Shown: positions 12,847-36,179 of the stretch, one piece after another | How the letters are laid out: each line of letters begins with the position of its first letter | Position numbering within the stretch: the stretch's first letter is position 1 | NCBI RefSeq assembly: GCF_029962835.1 | Contig: NC_080574.1 | Location: 25,456,001 to 25,520,000 of the forward strand | Direction of reading: 5' to 3' | Length of the DNA stretch: 64,000 nt | Source: Magnolia sinica | Taxonomy: Eukaryota > Streptophyta > Magnoliopsida > Magnoliales > Magnoliaceae | Notes under the pieces: generated by a model | Databases searched by the model: none | What the model was told of the DNA's origin: nothing | Seen by the model: only the letters and a program-made list of their open reading frames with translations | Position numbers and translations under genes: made by a program

Positions 12847-15800
12847 AAGATATATGGGCCCACCATGATGTCTATGTTATATCCACTTCATCCACCCATT
12901 TGGCCCCATTTGGCCTGGTCATTTTAGTACCCGAGCCCACAAATAAATCAAATCCGAAACTCAAGTGGTCTAAAACCCAAGAAAGAATAGGGATTGAATG
13001 GCCACCATTGACATTCCGTAAGTTTTGGTTCAGGTCATCATCCAAGCTGATATAAGGCACATATCATGTTGACTTATAGAGATTAGGAGTAAAAGGGATT
13101 CCTATAATCATAAATCATAGGGACAAATTTCATTTGAAATTTGAGGTTTTCCTTAAGATATTATCAAGAAAATCTCATCCAATATAAATATATTTATTCT
13201 AAATTAATAGTTATGTTACAAAATTTTAAGTTTTCTACTAATTTAAAACTTATTTTGGCAATGATTTGGAACAATATAGCGCTAAAACTGTGATATTTTA
13301 AAATCTGCCTAGATTTGAAAATTTTGTAATGATACTGCAATATCTTAGTTTGAATTTCTCACAGAATTATTGTAAGATTTTCAAAAGGTTATATGGAATA
13401 TACATACTTAAAATTGTGTATGATATATGGAAGAACATGACGATTTTTTGTACATGCATCACATGTGATAAATATTTTTATACATAAGATCATTCATGTT
13501 TAAACACCTCACATATACCATATGTTAATTCATATGAACATATGCCATAGTGCTATGTGTCACCAATCATCTTAAGCTCCCAATATATATTCTAATACTT
13601 TTTATTATATGGTTCAAATAATCATACATCTCATGCAGGGCATGACATGAGCAAGATACATAGCATGTCTTTCCATGCATCCAAATAACCCTTCTAATGG
13701 ATAGACACAATGCCAATGGTGAGGTGGTTCCCAGCATAAAGAACCCAAGGTAAAAAGGTGGTCCAATGGACAACTGAACCATCATTCCCAATCAATGGAC
13801 ATGATTGATTAGTGTTCCAGGTTATCTTTATCATGGAGCCTACAATATTCACTGCTAGGATGTCCTACACACGTGCATGTGGCACATGATCCGCTGGTAT
13901 AGACGTTCGTTTCAGAACCATTGACCTATGACTGGATAGTATTGAGCAATAAACAATGTGGTGATGGGTCCCACTAGATGAATATCCTGTCTGGAAAAGC
14001 TCAGCTCTAATTTGTATTTACATGGTGCCACATTTATACGTTTTCATGTCTCTTTGGAAAGAGTCGAGGAGTGGCCACATCAAATTGAGCTTCTTGCGGT
14101 TGAGTAATCAGCGTCAAAGGATGTGGTCCTATAAGCACGTGAACAGCTACATCTGGCCATGCTCCGTGGCCAGAAATGATAAAAAGTAAGCTGGTTGAAC
14201 ACTAATAGTCTAATACAACGAGCGTTTGGACAGTTTTACCTTCACGCACTTCTTTTACATTGAAAATTTTAAGGACATTAAAGAGCTTTTAATTAAATTT
14301 AAGAGTATTTCATAAACTTAAAATTGTGGTTGGTGTCCCACGGACGGCCATATTCCCACAAAAGCCAATCAACACTCAACAGAGGAAGCGGATTGCGTAC
14401 GGAGTGACTCAATATGCTAGCGTACTGAGTAAATTCTGCGAGGCCTACCATGATGTATGTCTTATCCATGCCGTCCATTTATTTTACCAGTTCATTTTAG
14501 GGCATGAGCCCAAAATTGAAGCCTATCCAAAGCTCTAGTGGACTACACTATAGGAAACAGTGAGAATTAAGCACTTACCGTTGAAAACTTCTTGGGGGAC
14601 ATGAACTTTTCGATGAAGCTGATATTTGTATTTTTATCGTGGGCCCCAGGGCGGTTTCAAAGGTGGACGTCCTTGGGTGAATACGGCTGATGGACGGTCC
14701 GTAAAGCCATTTCCCCCATTTTAGTGAAAGAGCCGCCTTCCATGGGCCTTCGTGGGTAAATAGGCCCACTGGATTGGTATAAAATGCCTGTGGGAAATCC
14801 ATGCCCTAGAAATGAATACTGCGTGGGTAAGGTGGACTACCAAGAAGAATATCTTGATCATACACTATAAAGAGATGGTGATTCATGAGTCTCAATGTCC
14901 TCCCTGGAATGAAGGTTCCCTTGTCTAAATCATCTCCACTGTACATGTGGCCCTGCGTCCAGGAAAATTAGAACAGTTGCCACTTGACCCAGTGGGCCAC
15001 GACCTGGAAAGGCAATTAATTACCTAGAACATAATGGTGGTCCTATAATCCTTACTATCAGCCCATTGAGTGTGGACAGCTGCTGCTTCTCGTCCTCCAA
15101 GCATTTCATGAGTCTATTCCTGTAATGCTGATTAGGTGGGTTTGGTATTGGTACCCTTGACCATTGTCAAACCTCTAGACCATTTAAAAGGTGGCCAACT
15201 AGATCAACGGTTCTGATTGCCCTAGAAGTCGTACCATGTGTGTGTGTGTTTGAGATTTGGAGTCAGAGTGCCTCCATCTCGGAAACCTCAATCCTCAATC
15301 AACAAGAAATGTTCAGTACACGGAAAAGGAAAAGAGGTACCATACAATGCTTGGGCAGAGAACTTATAACAGTTCAGTGATAGGATCTGTTGATCTGATG
15401 AGCTGATGGCCCACGCATTAAAAATCCAGATGTGAAGACCCTACCTATAGAATATTTGGCCTTCTTTTTCTTTTTCCTTTTTAATTTTAAATTTTTTTTA
15501 AATTTTTTTTTTAATAACCAGCGCTGCTGCTGCATTTTCTTTCACAAACTGTTTGAAGGAGCCTGAAAAGATGATAAAATGAAGACGGACATGGATGGTG
15601 GTTCTCTGTCTGACCTTAAATGGCTAGGACAAAGCTGCCATGACAATGATGAAGAACCATTCAAATTGGGCTAGGATTCACTCAATAGCGCATAGGCCTT
15701 CCCTGGTGGGGCCCTTTGGATGGCTGAGCCATGGGCCACACTTGTACAAATAGAAAATCCCAATCTATCCATACAAACTCTTGGACCTTTATACCTCAAA

Positions 15801-16267
15801 ACAAAGGCTAACCAGACGATAACCAGATTCACCATGAAAATATACTCCTCCATTTTCACCAGTCATGATAAAATTTTCTCAATTCAATGTCTTTTTATTT
15901 ATAAATTGCTACTTGAAATTTTCAACAATGCTCTGAAAGAATGGCACAATAGTGCCTGACAAAGTAAAAAATGTTTGCACTAAGAAACAACTCAACAGTA
16001 GGGAAAAAAAAAAAAAAAACAAACAAACAAACAAAATAAGTTTAGAAAAACTACTGGTTCTGAGAATTTTCGAAAATTTGACTTTCATTGATCCATTTCT
16101 AAGAAAATGAAGCAAATACACTAACATCCAAAAAAAGAACGGTAAAATAAATACCTGTTGCAAGCACCGGCACAATGCTTAAACTGATCTCTCTGATGAC
16201 AAATAGATAACCACATTTCAAAGCTAAAACCTCAGGATTGGAACCCATATAGAACTACAGTGGCCTC
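12847..16267. other. Intergenic, between the LysM gene and the RABA2 3' end
   Basis: No gene was found. Pieces of the foldback family ('ggcccaccatgatgt', 'ccgtccat') occur near 12,855-12,905 and 14,440-14,800. The interval 13,100-14,300 is AT-rich with nothing recognised. On the minus strand the RABA2 3' untranslated region should start just below 16,268; an AATAAA lies near 15,895. Confidence 0.4.
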
Positions 16268-27234
<10,967 letters not shown>

Positions 27235-27265
27235 GCAATTCGCACGAGGTGAGGAGAGGAGAGGA

Positions 27266-27470
27266 GAGAAATTTAGGCCTGTGGACCCCGCCTTTTAGCC
27301 AGCTGGTTTTATGGTAGAAGACAAACCTTCTTTTGCAACTTAGACCTGCACGTGCGGATGACGAGTGTTGGGACGAAAATACCCCTCCTTTTTGCTGCTC
27401 TTTTCACTGGTGCTGCTTTTCAGCGTTTGCTTTCACTCCCCGACGAAAAAAACAGATGCCTCCCCTGCAC
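27266..27470 (+). repeat. Left terminal inverted repeat of the giant MULE
   Basis: Pairs with 45,980-46,176 in inverse orientation. The first 100 bp differ at roughly one base in eight; beyond that, short indels and T-rich sequence reduce the match. Confidence 0.8.
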
Positions 27471-27729
27471 TTCCAACAAAGAACAGAAGTACGAAGGGGT
27501 TTTTTTTTCTCATTTTCCTTACCCAAATTTCTGTGAAGCACCTAGATATCTATCTAGATATCATTATTCTACATTTTTCATATTTCATCTTGGCTAGGGT
27601 TACGTGAAATCCAACGAACTGGTTACATCTCCTTGAAAATTTTCAAAATATTCCCTCACTTGAAAACACCTCTTTACCGCAGCAATCGGAGGTATAGATC
27701 TTGAAAAAAAAAGCTACACTCGTACAATG

Positions 27730-29085
27730 GCATTGCATGCAAAGTTTAGTCAATTCCATATGTTAGGCTTAGTCGATTTCATGCGTTAGGCTTAGTTAAG
27801 TTTATGTGTTGATTGATTGAATCCATGTCAAACTCGCTCAATTCAATTTGAAGCTCACTCAATTCTATGTTAGGGCTCACTTGATCTGATGCTACGCTTG
27901 CTAAATTCCATGTTTACCCTGCTCAATTTCATGCTAGGATCGCTCAATTTAATGTTTGCCCAGCTTAATTTCATGGTAGATAAGGTCAATTCAATTTTTG
28001 TCTCATAAATATCATACTAGGATCGCTCAATTTAATGTTTGCCCAGCTTAATTTCATGGTATATAAGGTCAATTTAATGTTTGCCATGATAAATTTCATA
28101 CTAGGATCGCTCAATTTAATGTTTGCCTAGCTTAATTTCATGGTAGATAAGGTCAATTTAATGTTTGCCGCGATAAATTTCATGCTAGGATCGCTCAATT
28201 TAATGTTTGCCCAGCTTAATTTCATGGTAGATAAGGTCAATTTAATGTTTACCTCGATAAATATAATGCTAGGATTGCTCAATCTACTATTTGCCTAGCT
28301 CAATATTATCCTATGCTCGCTCAATTTACAGTTTGCCCATTCAAGATCCATGCAATGCTCGCTCAATTTAATGTTTGCCCTGCTCAATATCATGTTATGC
28401 TTGCTCGAATAAATGTTTGGCCAACTCAATATCACGCTATGCTCGCTCAAAATATTATTTGCCCACATCAATATCATGATATGCTCGCTCGATTTATCAT
28501 ATGCCCAGCTCAATATCATGCTATGCGCTCTCGATTTAATGCTTGGTTGCATAGCTGAATTTATAGTTTGTCCTGCTCAATTTTCAGTTTGCACCATTCG
28601 ATTTCATGCTTGCCACGCAAATGTGTCGGATTTTTCCGCTGAATTTTATGTTTGCCCCGCTTTTTTTCATGCTTGCCCCGCTCATTTCCTAGTTTACCCT
28701 GCTCAATTTCATGCTTGCCCCGCTCATTTGCTAGTTTGCCCTACTCAATTTCATGCTTGCCTCGCTCATTTCCTAGTTTGCCCCGCTCAATTTCATGCTT
28801 GCCCCGCTCATTTCCTAGTTTGCCCTGCTTAATTTCATGTTTGCCCTGCTCATTTCCTAGTTTGCCCCGCTCAATTTCATGCTTACCCTGCTCATTTCCT
28901 AGTTTGCCTCGCTCAATTTCATGTTTGCCCTGCTCGTTTCCTAGTTTGCCCCACTCATTTTCATGTTACTACCGCTGAATTTCTTATTTACCCCACTGAA
29001 TTTCTATTTTGACCCGCTTAATTTTCAGGTTGTCCTGCTGAATTTCATGTGTGCCCTGCTCAAACTGATAATGCTTCCCTCGCTC
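27730..29085 (+). repeat. Left subterminal tandem array of the MULE
   Basis: The first part (27,930-28,270) repeats a roughly 85-bp unit with 'ctaggatcgctcaatttaa'. The second (28,300-29,000) is built of roughly 21-bp motifs such as 'ctcaatttcatgcttgcccc' alternating with 'ctcatttcctagtttgcccc', a 42-bp double unit. Because 21 is a multiple of three, long meaningless cysteine-rich reading frames run through it. Confidence 0.85.
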
Positions 29086-29244
29086 AATGGCATGATAGAT
29101 AGTGTCACAAAAATAAACAAGCACCACTTGAAACTGTTCGTTAACAACGAAGGTCCTTTATTATTTAATCAAGTTTTGTCATATGGCATGGTTCCATTGA
29201 TTTTCGATTCACTGATAATGTGTCATTGTATTGGTTTTCAGATA

Positions 29245-31646
29245 ATGGCTGCAAGAATCATGTGCTCTTTTGGCGGGGAGTTAGAATTTGAAAACAAGCG
29301 ATACTCGTACACGGGTGGAACATTAAAACAAATGACGCTACGTCTCGAGACTACGTACGAGGAGCTTCGATCTAGAATTTACAAGATTATTAAGAGCAGA
29401 CCAGAAGATTGTGATATCAAGATGAAAGTATTAAATCCTTGCACTAACAAATCAATGCCTCCAATCGAAATTGAAGACAACGACGACGTCAAAGAGTTCT
29501 TGTCTTACCAGTTTGAGCATTCGGAAAAATTCATCCTGTTTGTCATCGAAACAATCCAACACATCAATACCACAACATATGTGGACAGTGTGGCTGAGGA
29601 GTATGGCGTGGAATTCAAATATAATCCTTCTCCATTACAAATGGTAGTAAGCAATGATCAATTACCCGAGCCGCCGCAAACAGTAAACTTCGTGACTAGG
29701 CAAGTCAGTGGTGCAGTTGACATTAATAGTAATTATGAATACAACACACTGCCATTAGCATCAATAGCAGATCTGCCATCATCATCTACCATCCCATCTG
29801 TGCGTGTAAGCGTCATTCCACTTCGAGACCTCCCCAAAACATCAAACCTCATGACTCGTCAAGTTCTCGCGCCATTTGATGATGATGCACTCGCCAATGC
29901 AAAAATGCAGGAATATACTAATTTGTTATGTGAACCGACCGATATAACTGACGGGCAAACGTTTAAGGACAAGAGTCGGTGCTAGTATGTTTTGAGTCAA
30001 TTTGCAATTCAGAATAATTTTCAGTATAGATTACTATACTCAAATTCGATAAGATTTATCGTGGTGTGCTTCGAAGATGCATGCGAATGGAGGGTTCATG
30101 CATCTTGGGTGAGTGACACAGGTATATTCAAAATACGGACTTATACATAAAAATACACGTGCGGCATGGCATGGAAGAAGAGCGATCACCAGCAAGCCAG
30201 CAATAAGCTAGCGTGTGATCTGGTTATTAGCCGCATTAAACAACGCCTAGGGTTGATGTCACGTGACATTATCTTTATCATGCAAGAGAAATATAATATT
30301 CGTATTAGTTATTGGAAGGCATGGAAAGCTAAGGAGCTTGCAATGAATCACATGATGGGGTCTTACGAAGACTCCTACAATAAACTCCCTTTGTATTTGC
30401 ATGAGTTGAGGAGGGCCAACCCAGGGACAATTACTGCCGTTTCTGTAAATCAACAGACTTGGAGGTTCGAGAGATGTTTTCTAGCTCTCGGATAATGCAT
30501 TCGAAGTTTTCAGAAATCATTACGGAGGGTATTGGCTATTGACGGGACACACTTAAAGGGTAAATACAAGGGTGTGCTATTCATCGCCACGGCCTTAGAT
30601 GGGGACAATCATATATTTCTACTTGCGTTTGGCATCGGGGAATCAGAGAACAACATCAGTTGGAATTGGTTCCTTACCCACCTTAACAATGTGTTAGGGT
30701 CTGTGGAGGGTCTTGTCATTATATCCGACCGACATAAAAGTCTAATGAAAGAGGTTCCCCAAGTCTTCCCGCCTGCAATCCATGGGTATTGTGTGTACCA
30801 CATCTATAGAAACTTGGTGAACACTTTTAAGGACAAGTCATTGGAGATGTATTACTGGATGGCTGTGAAGATTGCAGGAGGGCCGAATTTGAAAAAATAA
30901 TGCATCATATCGAAATCGCCAATCCCCCAGTACATGCATGGCTGGCAGAAATTGGGTATGAGAGATGGGCATCTTTGCACTTTCCAGGAAGAAGATTTAA
31001 CTTGGTCACGACAAACATTTCTGAGTGCGTTAATGCCCTTTTTAAAGAAGCACGCGAATATCCCGTTACGAAATTGATAAAGGCTGTAATATTGAAGATA
31101 CAAGAATTGTTTTACAAGAGACAAGAATCTACAGCATCATTTGTGGTCCATTGACATCATGGGTGGAGAAACAGTTAAAGGATATCGTGCAGAAGGCGTG
31201 AGATGTTCGTTGCCATGCTATTTCTCGAGATGAGTACTATGTCGTTGGAGATTATAACGATACGGTGAAGCTCAGTGAGTTTTCATGTACATGTCGTGAG
31301 TTTGGCGTGAAGGGGTACCCTTGCATGCATGTCCTGTCAGCCTGCATAAACTACAATTTGGATCACTACTTATACTGCTCCCCATTCTACACGGCGCATA
31401 ATTACCTGGCCACGTATAGTGAATCGGTGTATCCAGTACGCGACAATAGCGAGTGAAAAATTTCAGCGGGGATAAAGGAGTATTGTGCCCAGATTAAACC
31501 CCCCAAGATAGAGAAGGTCAGCTGGAAGATCCAAAAAGCTTAGAATTTCATCGCGTGGAGAGTAATTGAAAACAGTAAAGTGTGGGCGATGTAAACAAAC
31601 TGGGCATAATCGCCAGTCGTGCAAGTTTCCAATACCCGGTGTATAG
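29245..31646 (+). pseudogene. MULE transposase, decayed
   Basis: The ATG at 29,245 follows a TTTTCAG acceptor-like site. Residues 1 to about 105 resemble the PB1-like N-terminus of KI-type MULE transposases (CSFGGELEFENKRYSYTGG, then FILFVIETIQ). A MuDR-type region follows (FAIQNNFQYRLLYSNS), then the DDE core with VLAIDGTHLKGKYKG near 30,525 and VIISDRHKSL near 30,716, and CVYHIYRNL. Next come a SWIM finger at about 31,280-31,345 (FSCTCREFGVKGYPCMHVLS) and a C-terminal CCHC knuckle (CGRCKQTGHNRQSC) ending at TAG 31,644. In-frame stops occur near 29,983, 30,145, 30,493 and 30,898, and the frame shifts between 30,890 and 30,910 and again near 31,155-31,265. About 800 codons of intact length is normal for the family. 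Confidence 0.85.
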
Positions 31647-31672
31647 CATATCGTGTAATTTATGTAATTTAT

Positions 31673-31730
31673 ATACTTTGTATGATACATACAATTGAAA
31701 GTTATATATTGCTCCTAGTTGATCTTCATG
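31673..31730 (+). repeat. 58-bp direct repeat, copy 1
   Basis: Identical to 32,381-32,438 except at one base (ttatAtatt versus ttatGtatt). It begins 'atactttgtatgatacatac' and ends 'gatcttcatg'. The two copies bracket the helicase fragment. Confidence 0.95.
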
Positions 31731-31831
31731 TATAACATATCGTGTAAAAATGCACCAACTGTCAGCCCTATCTATACATGCATTCCAAAATGCCCCCTTA
31801 TATTGTAAAAAGAAATTATCCACTATATTAC

Positions 31832-32248
31832 CTGCATAATAAGGGTGACATCTGGATAATCAACGCCGTGTGCAGATACATCAGAAGTTACAAGAATAAG
31901 ACCTTTTGACTTCCGGAACTCATCTCCAACCCTGGTTCTATAGCTCTGCAGCTTTCTAGAATGGATCTCCCACACCTTCAGATTCAACTCGGAAAGAAGG
32001 TTAGCAACCAGTCTTGTGACCATCGCAGTAGCACAAAAGACAAGAACCTGCAATTAACTTCAACTGGTATAAACCAAAGGTTGCGGATCGAAGAATCTTG
32101 GCAAGAGGAGTAAATTTGATTTCGGTAATTATGACCAAGTAATGATGCATACCTTATAGTCAATATCCTCTGATATATGTTTTGTGAGAATGCTATATAG
32201 TATTGAAAAATGCGTGTCAAGAGGGGCAACTAAATGTGTCTGTCTGAC
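31832..32248 (-). pseudogene. Captured two-exon fragment of a DEAD-box RNA helicase gene
   Basis: Exon a is 32248-32153 (VRQTHLVAPLDTHFSILYSI, ending EDIDYK) and exon b is 32047-31832 (VLVFCATAMVTRLVANLL, EIHSRKLQSYRTRV, LVTSDVSAHGVDYPDV). Both are whole, in phase 0, with AG/GT borders and a 105-bp intron. They correspond to the start of the helicase C-terminal domain of the plant RH25/RH26/RH31 group. The usual SARGVD motif reads SAHGVD here. No upstream Q/Walker motifs and no downstream HRxGR exon were found nearby, so this is a genomic fragment of 104 codons carried by the MULE and not a working gene. Retention of the intron shows DNA-level capture. Confidence 0.8.
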
Positions 32249-32380
32249 CTAAGTCACAGTCCACATTGAAATATTTACGGAAAAAGTAACTGAATAGGTT
32301 GAGCCACCCATCTAAAAAAATTTGTCATCAGCAATGAAGAAGAAATCATGTATATGGTTTACCTGTGAGTGTGTCTCCTC

Positions 32381-32438
32381 ATACTTTGTATGATACATAC
32401 AATTGAAAGTTATGTATTGCTCCTAGTTGATCTTCATG
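32381..32438 (+). repeat. 58-bp direct repeat, copy 2
   Basis: Partner of 31,673-31,730. Together they mark off a segment of about 650 bp holding the helicase exons. Confidence 0.95.
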
Positions 32439-33368
32439 ATTCTCAAGTTAGAACATGTTGAAGGAATCTCACCACTTAACCCATTGCTATCAAAGACAGA
32501 TTCAAATTAGCTCACGAGTGCCCCATCAGCAAGGCATCCGACCAGATCAACGGTCCCAATCAGCACACACGTCAGCGATGGGTGTGGTGGTGGAGCAACA
32601 CCTAATAGAACTTCACGAAGCACAACATAATAGCATCTCTCTATGCCACATTGCATCATTCAGTACAGAATCTTTATGCATATTATTGGATGGGTAATTA
32701 GTGAAAATATGCCCACTGACTAATGGAGAATAAAATGCTATAATCGACATTCCTAAACCACGAAAGCAAGAAAACCTATAACTGATTCGTTAATAGGGTT
32801 CTTGGATGGGTAATTTGTCACTGTTGATAAGAGCTTGAGAGCACGAATAGGAGATATAGTATGTATCAAGTAATCTTATTGTGATAAGATTCAAATTTGA
32901 AATTTCTCTCTATACAATAAAAATATATAATATGTAAGGGAAACGAACAAGTTGAATCTTTACCAAATTCAGGGAAGAAGTCATATATGCACTTTATTAT
33001 GGATATTGATAACTATCTGAAACCTGACTGGAATCAATCAGAGCCAGAAGATAATAAGCATCCAAATGGCATCAAAGGCAGCAAGTTCACATATCATGAG
33101 AAAACATATAAAATTGCCATAGACAACAAATTCATTAGTTCACCAAATAAAGAATTTAGATGGCAAGCTGTAGTAAACTTACCTAACACTAAATACTATA
33201 ATCAAAATAAGTACCCCAAGTTTAGGCACCGAATTCATAGTCCCCTGCATCAGTTAAAGTAAAACTAGCGCCACTATTTAAAGAAACAGTTCGACAATAA
33301 TATCCGATAGGCTTGGCATCCCAAAAAGATACTTGATGCACAAGCCAACAGACATGAGTAAATACAGT
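32439..33368. other. MULE interior, unassigned
   Basis: A 91-codon plus-strand frame at 32,987-33,262 resembles no family I recognise. Nothing else can be supported here. Confidence 0.3.
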
Positions 33369-34686
33369 CTAGCTGGATGGACCGGCAACCCGTGGAGCGA
33401 CATCATCACGCCGGCAGGTGATCATGGCAATAAGGTTGTCAATTTTACGCTCGACCCGGTCGATACTATTCTGAATGGCCTCAGAAAACTGCTCTAGTCG
33501 TGTCATTCGTCTATCCTACTCATCCATGTGCCTAATAATATATGCCATGTGGTTGCGGTATGGCATCCTTCGACTGGTATGACCTTATGAGGGTCTTGGC
33601 ACCTCACACTGCTCTCCCTCCGTAGGATGGTCAGTGTCGGCTGCCTCTGTCTCAGCCGCGTCCGTCTCTGCAGCATCTGTCCCCACTGCCTCTGCTTCTG
33701 TCTCTCCTATAAAATCTTCATTGCGCCTTACTGATGTCAATGCCCCTTTCAACCCCAGTTTCATGCGCTTAATGTTGTTTTGTGTAAACATTTTCACGGG
33801 TCTGGGTCGGTCAATGGTGGGCATCAGGCCAACATGATGGGAGAGTAAGCATAATAGGTATGGGAATGGAATGGCATCCCTTCTGGTGGTCACTATGCTG
33901 TCGGCAATTATTTGAGTAATGATGGTGGGTAGACACAGAGGAATACCATGACAGATGCTGTATAGAATATCTAACATATACGAAGTAATGTCAGACTTGT
34001 TCGAGTCCCTCGGATATACATTCCAGGTGAAGATACTGTGTAGCACCTTGTACTTGTCTTCCAGGTGCGTCGCTCTCAGTGCATTACTCTTATGCCATGG
34101 AACATTCTGTCCATTACAAACATACTTCGTCATTTCTATCCGCACAGCTGGGTCATCAATGTTGTGATCCGTTAAGCCTCGACCTATGGCTAGAATCGCT
34201 AAAAGTTGTGCAACTACCCTAGTATTAATGGTGGTGGTGGTCTCTCCAATGGTCACCTGAAATGAAGCAGGATGTATTACTGGCGAGTGACAGTATGATA
34301 GAAATATGATCACTTGCTCATTTCTAACTGTCCCTCCAAAATCTAATAGTTTACTCCACCCAACTTTCTCCAAAATCTGTGGAATCCCAAATTGCTGGAT
34401 GCACGCTCGATCGACCTTCTTTTCATAAATGATTTTTTTCGGACGTGATATTTATCGTGCATATTCGCAGGGGGAGGAGGAACCTCTGGGATCAATTGTT
34501 CTGGTTGTATTAGTGAAGGGGGATCCTGAATTGGAGTACTCCTTTGAGTACGAGCTCGCCTAACCGGCGATTCGGACGGGGAAGTCCGTTCTCTGCCCAT
34601 TCCGATGTACGTCTTGTACGGAGTTTTGTACGATCTCCCCTGGATGACTCTCCAACCATAGCATTTTTTCCTTTATCCTTAGGCAT
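33369..34686 (-). pseudogene. Unknown MULE-resident ORF with basic N-terminus and C-terminal coiled coil
   Basis: The frame starts with MPKDKGKNAMVG and a basic, Ser/Pro-rich stretch. A globular region follows with YEKKVDRACIQQFGIP and EKVGWSKLLDF, then IFLSYCHSPVIHPASFQV and about 150 more residues. An acidic Glu/Ala/Thr run comes next, and the end is a predicted coiled coil (QNSIDRVERKIDNLIAMI). It is broken in a few places. The overall plan recalls the 'putative plant transposon protein' domain found in plant mobile elements, but I am not sure of the match. Whether it belongs to the MULE or is an older passenger cannot be told from this copy. Confidence 0.5.
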
Positions 34687-36179
34687 TATGAATGTTGCGA
34701 TGATAGTGCCTGTTGCAACCATTAAGAGATATGATAAAATAAGTCAATTAAGGTAATTAAGGTGATAAAACCATCTGAAGGAAATCTATTGATATTATGT
34801 GTGAGAATGTTCCCTTTGTTCAAAATTTACTCAAAATCAGTAAGTGGTTCATATGCATGAAATTTGGTCACAACTATACTCTTACAAAAGAAACATTAAA
34901 AGATTTTCTTTTCAATTGAGAAATTTCTCATTAAAGGAAGGAAAACACATCACAGTGGAAGGAAAGAATCCTCAATGACAAGGAAGGTATGGCTAATCCC
35001 TCGTCCACGAGATTGGCATATCTACAAAACACTTCCGTTATTGCTTCACATGGATCCTTGCAACAGTCAAGTGCTACTTTCCATCACACCCTTCAACTAA
35101 ATTAGTCCCTTCGAAAGCAACAAATCAACAACACTTGGTGAATTTTAAAACACAACAAAGCAATGATGGATCACCAGGAGTTAAAAATAAAAGCAGTGAT
35201 GTTTATGGGTCACCTGCTCCCATAGCCAGTGATCGACAGTACTAATGGGTCACTCACCACCCATATTACTTGAGACATGAAAAAGTAGAAACAATTCAAG
35301 TAAACAATATCATTCAATACATTCAAATTGTAATAAAAGAAGACAACGGTGGGAAAATAAAGGGAAAATGTTTTTATGTCAACATATGCATATAGATTGA
35401 CATAACATATACGAGAAAAACAGATTGTTAGAATAAAAGAATGGTACATATTCAACATTCACATCCTATCACCCCAATGAAGATCTGTGCCTCTACTGTT
35501 GTCAAACTGTTCATTTGCCGGCCAAGGCAATTAAGGTAATCCGGGGACACATAGTCAAGTCATTGCTCCCCAAATCGTATGATCAGTGTTTGCAATCTTG
35601 ATAGCGTCGGTATCACAGTTCACACAAATTTCAGATATTTGGTCTAACATAAAACACCCAACAACAGCAATGATTTTTTTCCCTTTATTTCAGGATTTTC
35701 TTCACATAACTTACAACGACAAACGCAGGTTAGACTACATTCCTCTGTTCTTAAACCAAAGACCATCATCATAGGCTCATAGATTTGTAACTGGGGCATC
35801 TCTATATAGGAATGATGAATAAGATAGACTCCAATGAAACTTCACCACCATTTCAAAAATGGTGGGGACATGACCATCATATATATTGTATAGCACGTTT
35901 CCCAAATTAGTAATGTTTAACAAGAAGATCAAGAACTTATCCACCATCAGTACTTCAAGAACCTATAAAACACTGACATAGCATTTCATATCGATTGTAA
36001 TGAAGACAAACATACCGAGATCGTCAAAAAAGAAATCCCTTGAAGAGCCCCGTTGCTAATGTGGAGAAATCCGGTTGATATGAAGTGGATCGAATGTTTT
36101 GGAAGAAGGATTCTAAAAAAGGAATTTGAGAGAAATAAATGATGGTTGGTGAAAGCAGTTAATGCTGTTTTTTTTTTTT
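34687..36179. other. MULE interior without recognised genes
   Basis: AT-rich sequence with no supported ORF, RNA gene or repeat border. A CAGTGTTTGC motif near 35,584 recalls a hAT end, but no partner was found. Confidence 0.3.

Noticed and set aside
28313-28978. Long cysteine-rich reading frames with a seven-residue period (HACPAHFLVCPAQF type)
   Set aside because: They are produced by the 21-bp tandem repeat, stay open in several frames and on both arrays, and have no start context or domain.
31832-32248. A functional DEAD-box helicase gene
   Set aside because: Only two middle exons are present, with no upstream ATP-binding motifs and no downstream HRxGR exon, inside a transposon.
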